Shown here in pieces: positions 60,538 to 64,000 of a stretch of DNA of 64,000 nucleotides. The translations under genes were made by a program, and so were the position numbers. Under the pieces are notes generated by a model. That model saw only the letters and a list, made by a program, of their open reading frames with translations, did no database searches and had not been told where the DNA came from. Origin of the DNA: Brevibacillus laterosporus DSM 25 (GTDB taxonomy: Bacteria > Bacillota > Bacilli > Brevibacillales > Brevibacillaceae); contig NZ_CP017705.1 of the NCBI RefSeq assembly GCF_002706795.1, forward strand, positions 3,943,501-4,007,500, in the 5' to 3' direction. Numbering within the stretch: the stretch's first letter is position 1; each line of letters begins with the position of its first letter.

Positions 60538-61434
60538 ATGAGTTTTAGCCTGAAGGATTATTTGAATGAAAAGATTGCTTTACTGGAAGCGGAATTACCT
60601 AAGGCACTATCTACAGAAGGAGTTCCCCCTAATCTGTACGAATCAATGCACTACTCACTGATGGCTGGTGGGAAGCGATTACGTCCTATTCTTGTTCTAG
60701 CTGTACTGGAAGCGTTTCATCAACCGATTGAACGTGGTCTTCCTTATGCGACGGCCTTAGAAATGATTCATACTTACTCATTAATCCATGATGATCTTCC
60801 TGCCATGGACGACGATGATTTGCGTAGGGGCAAACCGACTAATCATAAGGTATTTGGTGAAGCTACTGCCATTTTAGCAGGGGATGCTTTATTGACCAGA
60901 GCGTTTGGATTGGTGGCTAGTTCTTATTTACATCATCCCGAGGTAAAAGCTGAGACAACCGTTCAATTGCTAGCTGAGCTTGGGCAACGTGCCGGTGAAC
61001 AAGGAATGGTGGGTGGACAAATGGCTGATATTATGGGAGAAGGTAAACAGCTTTCCCTCGAGCAATTGGAGTATATCCATTTACATAAAACAGGGGATTT
61101 GCTTGTTGCAGCTTTGCGAGGCGGAGGCTATCTAGCGGAAGCAACCCCTAAGCAATTGCAGGCCCTAACCAATTATGCTATTAAGATTGGACTAGCCTTC
61201 CAGATTAAAGATGACATTTTAAACGTTGAGGGGGATGCTACTTTGCTTGGTAAAGCTGTGGGAAGTGATGCCAGCAAAGAGAAAGCAACTTATCCTGCGT
61301 TACTCGGACTTGTAGAGTCAAAACGACGACTAGCGATGCTTGTAAAAGAGGCTCAAGCAGAGCTTGAAGCAGTAGAAATCAATCACCCTGCCTTATTTGC
61401 TCTAGCGGAGTATGTAATGGAGCGGGTTAGTTAA
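60538..61434 (+). CDS. ispA: Farnesyl diphosphate synthase
   Basis: The 298-residue prenyltransferase has the first Asp-rich motif 'IHDDLPAMDDDDLRRGKPTNH' and the second 'QIKDDILNVEGD'. It condenses IPP with DMAPP and GPP to make FPP. GGAGGAGG is 6 nt before ATG 60538, one base after the xseB stop. It is followed by a hairpin before dxs. Confidence 0.95.
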   Translation: MSFSLKDYLNEKIALLEAELPKALSTEGVPPNLYESMHYSLMAGGKRLRPILVLAVLEAFHQPIERGLPYATALEMIHTYSLIHDDLPAMDDDDLRRGKPTNHKVFGEATAILAGDALLTRAFGLVASSYLHHPEVKAETTVQLLAELGQRAGEQGMVGGQMADIMGEGKQLSLEQLEYIHLHKTGDLLVAALRGGGYLAEATPKQLQALTNYAIKIGLAFQIKDDILNVEGDATLLGKAVGSDASKEKATYPALLGLVESKRRLAMLVKEAQAELEAVEINHPALFALAEYVMERVS

Positions 61435-61447
61435 TTATCTTTATCTA

Positions 61448-61480
61448 AAGAGAGATATCATCACTCTCTTATGGTTTTTT
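61448..61480 (+). terminator. Probable terminator between ispA and dxs
   Basis: AAGAGAG (61448-61454) and CTCTCTT (61464-61470) form a 7-bp stem, followed by ATGGTTTTTT. A TATAAT at 61495-61500 may start a separate dxs transcript. Confidence 0.55.
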
Positions 61481-61581
61481 ACATAAGAAAAGGATATAAT
61501 GCGTGTACGTGTAATTTTTTGTGAATCATAATGTATGATTAGTATGGAAGGTTTGCGACTTAGTGAAAGCGAGGGGTTACA

Positions 61582-63468
61582 GTGTTGCTTGAAAACATGA
61601 AGAGCCCAGATGATCTCAAGCATTTGACAATCTCCCAATTACAGCAGTTGTCCGAAGAAATTCGTCGGTTCCTGATAGAAAACCTCTCTCAAACGGGAGG
61701 GCATTTAGCTCCCAACTTAGGGGTTGTGGAGCTAACGATCGCTTTACATTATTTCTTTAACAGTCCAAAGGATAAAATTTTATGGGATGTTGGCCATCAA
61801 GCCTATGTGCACAAAATTTTAACAGGACGAAAAGATGATTTTCCGACACTGCGTCAATATAAGGGATTGTGCGGTTTTCCAAAAATGTCAGAAAGCGCTC
61901 ATGATGTTTGGGAAACAGGGCATAGCAGCACTTCGTTGTCAGGTGCCATGGGCATGGCTAGCGCCCGCGATTTAAAAAAGGAAAATTTCCATGTGATAGG
62001 TGTCATTGGGGATGGTGCATTGACAGGCGGTATGGCTTTTGAAGCCTTAAATCACATCGGACATGAAAAAAAGAATGTAATCGTGGTCTTAAATGATAAT
62101 GAAATGTCCATCGCGCCAAATGTAGGTGCTATGCATAACTATCTGGGAAAATTACGTACCGATCATATTTATAACAGAGCTAAGGATGAGGTAGAAAGCC
62201 TACTGAAGGCGATTCCTGCTGTAGGTGGCAAATTGGCTCAACTGGCGGAGAAGGTCAAGGACAGCATGAAATATATGCTTGTGTCCGGCATTTTGTTCGA
62301 AGAGCTGGGCTTTACGTACATTGGTCCTATTGATGGACATAACCTAGAGCTTGTGATTGATTCACTTCGTACAGCCGCGAATACACGAGGTCCGGTCTTA
62401 TTGCATGTAATTACAAAAAAAGGAAAAGGGTATCTGCCAGCGGAACAAAACGCTATGAAATGGCACGGTACGGATACTTATAAGATTGAATCTGGTGAAA
62501 TGATTAAAGCAGTTGCTACTGCACCAGCCTACAAAAGTGTCTTTGCAGATACACTGATTAAGCTAACACAACAAGACGATCGCATTGTAGCAATTACACC
62601 GGCTATGCCCGATGGTTCAGGTCTCTTAAAGTATGCATCAGTATATCCAGAGCGAATGTTTGATGTTGGGATTGCTGAACAGCATGCATGTACGTTCGCT
62701 GCTGGGTTGGCGACACAAGGGATGAAGCCGTTTCTAGCAATCTACTCCACATTTTTGCAACGTGCCTACGACCAGCTCATTCACGATGTTGCTCGAATGA
62801 AGCTACCAGTTGTTTTTGCTGTAGACCGGGCTGGATTGGTAGGAGCCGATGGAGAGACCCATCAAGGTGTTTATGACATTGCTTTTATGCGTGCCATTCC
62901 GAATATGGTAATTATGGCACCAAAAGATGAGAATGAAATGCAGCATATGATGAAAACAGCGGCCGATTATGATGGCCCTAGTTCTTTCCGCTATCCACGT
63001 GGAAACGGTCTTGGTGTCAAAATGGATGAAGAGCTCAAGGCACTTCCAATCGGTCAGATGGAAGTGGTTAAAGAGGGAAAAGGCGTAGCTGTTCTTTCAT
63101 TTGGGCATATCTATGACGTAGCGGAAAAAGCAATTAATCTTTTGCAAATGGACGGAATCATGCCGATGTTTGTCAATGCTCGTTTTTGTAAACCACTAGA
63201 TGAAGAATTACTCTTGCGACTAGCTAAGGAAAATATGGATATTGTTACTGTTGAAGAAGGCTGTGTACAAGGTGGCTTTGGCAGTGCAGTCATGGAATTT
63301 TATGCTGAACAGGGCTATCATAATATAGTAGTGGAACCAATGGGTGTTCCTGATTATTTTGTTGAGCATGGAAGTGTTAAGGAACAACGACAAGAGATCA
63401 GTTTAACAGCCGAAGCAATCGCTGCACGTGTACGCTCCTTACTACCAGTAAATAAACAGAGGGCCTAA
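61582..63468 (+). CDS. dxs: 1-deoxy-D-xylulose-5-phosphate synthase
   Basis: The 628-residue thiamine-diphosphate enzyme joins pyruvate and glyceraldehyde-3-phosphate as the first step of the MEP pathway. Motifs are '[18 protein letters not shown]', the ThDP site [15 protein letters not shown], and '[17 protein letters not shown]'. GTG 61582 follows GAGGGG at 5 nt; TTG 61585 is an alternative. It supplies IPP/DMAPP for ispA next door. Confidence 0.95.
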   Translation: MLLENMKSPDDLKHLTISQLQQLSEEIRRFLIENLSQTGGHLAPNLGVVELTIALHYFFNSPKDKILWDVGHQAYVHKILTGRKDDFPTLRQYKGLCGFPKMSESAHDVWETGHSSTSLSGAMGMASARDLKKENFHVIGVIGDGALTGGMAFEALNHIGHEKKNVIVVLNDNEMSIAPNVGAMHNYLGKLRTDHIYNRAKDEVESLLKAIPAVGGKLAQLAEKVKDSMKYMLVSGILFEELGFTYIGPIDGHNLELVIDSLRTAANTRGPVLLHVITKKGKGYLPAEQNAMKWHGTDTYKIESGEMIKAVATAPAYKSVFADTLIKLTQQDDRIVAITPAMPDGSGLLKYASVYPERMFDVGIAEQHACTFAAGLATQGMKPFLAIYSTFLQRAYDQLIHDVARMKLPVVFAVDRAGLVGADGETHQGVYDIAFMRAIPNMVIMAPKDENEMQHMMKTAADYDGPSSFRYPRGNGLGVKMDEELKALPIGQMEVVKEGKGVAVLSFGHIYDVAEKAINLLQMDGIMPMFVNARFCKPLDEELLLRLAKENMDIVTVEEGCVQGGFGSAVMEFYAEQGYHNIVVEPMGVPDYFVEHGSVKEQRQEISLTAEAIAARVRSLLPVNKQRA

Positions 63469-63476
63469 TAACGACT

Positions 63477-64000
63477 ATGAAAAAAGAACGATTAGATGTC
63501 TTGCTTGCAGATCGAGGTCTGTATGAGACCCGTGAGAAAGCAAAACGAGCCGTCATGGCAGGGCTTGTTATTGTTGCAGGTGAAAGATGTGATAAACCAG
63601 GCACAAAATTTCCAGAAGATGTTGTCATTCAAGTGAAAGGTCACCTTCATCCTTATGTAAGCCGTGGCGGCCTGAAGCTGGAAAAGGCTATTAAAGAGTT
63701 TCAAATTGACATAACTGATCGGATCATGATGGATATTGGATCATCCACGGGAGGTTTTACAGATTGTGCCCTGCAAAATGGGGCTCGAAAGGTTTATGCC
63801 ATTGATGTAGGCTACAATCAACTAGCGTGGAAATTGCGTCAGGATGAGCGGGTCATTGTCATGGAACGCACCAACTTTCGTCACATGGATCCGGCCTCTT
63901 TTGAACACGAGATGCCAAATATGGCTTCGATTGATGTATCATTTATCTCTTTAAGGCTGATTCTGCCAGTGCTGTACATGTTCTTACAAGATGGTGGAAA
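63477..64000 (+). CDS. TlyA/YqxC family RNA 2'-O-methyltransferase (runs off window)
   Basis: ATG 63477 opens a frame that is still open at the window edge (174 codons). It begins with an S4 RNA-binding domain ('RLDVLLADRGLYETREKAKRAVMAG'), then an FtsJ-like methyltransferase: 'YVSRGGLKLEKA' and the SAM motif 'MDIGSSTGGFTDCALQNGA'. The nearest ribosome-site-like AGAGGG is 13 nt upstream. The position after dxs equals yqxC of B. subtilis. TlyA methylates 16S/23S rRNA in some bacteria. Confidence 0.88.
   Translation, partial: MKKERLDVLLADRGLYETREKAKRAVMAGLVIVAGERCDKPGTKFPEDVVIQVKGHLHPYVSRGGLKLEKAIKEFQIDITDRIMMDIGSSTGGFTDCALQNGARKVYAIDVGYNQLAWKLRQDERVIVMERTNFRHMDPASFEHEMPNMASIDVSFISLRLILPVLYMFLQDGG

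Overview
This window looks like chromosome of an endospore-forming member of the Bacillales. It carries a ger germinant-receptor operon, the eight-gene spoIIIA operon with a sigma-E-type promoter, phosphosulfolactate genes, AGGAGG-type ribosome sites, many GTG/TTG starts and AT-rich composition. The right half follows the Bacillus subtilis yqh order (mntR, patatin, yqhQ, yqhR, aroQ, papQ, efp ... yqhV, spoIIIAA-AH, accBC, yqhY, amaP, nusB, folD, xseAB, ispA, dxs, tlyA). The extra blocks and Brevibacillus-type neighbours (CD1247-domain protein, Kae1-like protein) suggest Brevibacillus or a close relative; that assignment is inference.

Left part (1-13.5 kb): a secreted repeat protein cut by the window edge; an orphan siderophore-binding lipoprotein behind a Fur box; a PadR / HAAS / DUF4097 operon; an AAA ATPase; an AI-2E-family exporter; an L,D-transpeptidase; a Bcr/CflA drug exporter whose ribosome site is buried in a hairpin formed with a short leader ORF; an intact IS3-family element with 3-bp target duplication; and a copZ-copA copper operon behind a CsoR-like operator.

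Middle part (13.5-34 kb): cydABDC (bd oxidase and its assembly transporter) with an Fnr/Rex-like palindrome; a spore germination operon in B-A-C order; a CDF zinc/cobalt exporter facing a Cys-rich copper-binding protein across a 12-2-12 palindrome; a BceRS-like two-component pair without its ABC transporter; a hydrolase; the deoxyribonucleoside regulator deoR with pdp-deoC; a YkvI-like membrane protein; an FMN reductase; and mntR.

Right part (34-64 kb): a patatin-like lipase; a second IS3-family element that has truncated yqhQ and is flanked by mismatched target sequence, implying deletion; yqhR-aroQ-papQ-efp; an accessory block (membrane-anchored TlpA thioredoxin, DUF1349, ECF sigma / YcdB-type partner, DUF441, phosphosulfolactate phosphatase and synthase); a frameshifted yqhV; spoIIIAA-AH; and a long housekeeping run from accB to tlyA covering fatty acid initiation, alkaline-shock proteins, transcription antitermination, C1 metabolism, exonuclease VII and isoprenoid synthesis.

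The most interesting signal is the leader-ORF / anti-Shine-Dalgarno architecture at 8000-8150, which looks like an inducible translational attenuator for a drug exporter, built on a degenerate 60-nt duplication. I saw no tRNA, rRNA or CRISPR array.
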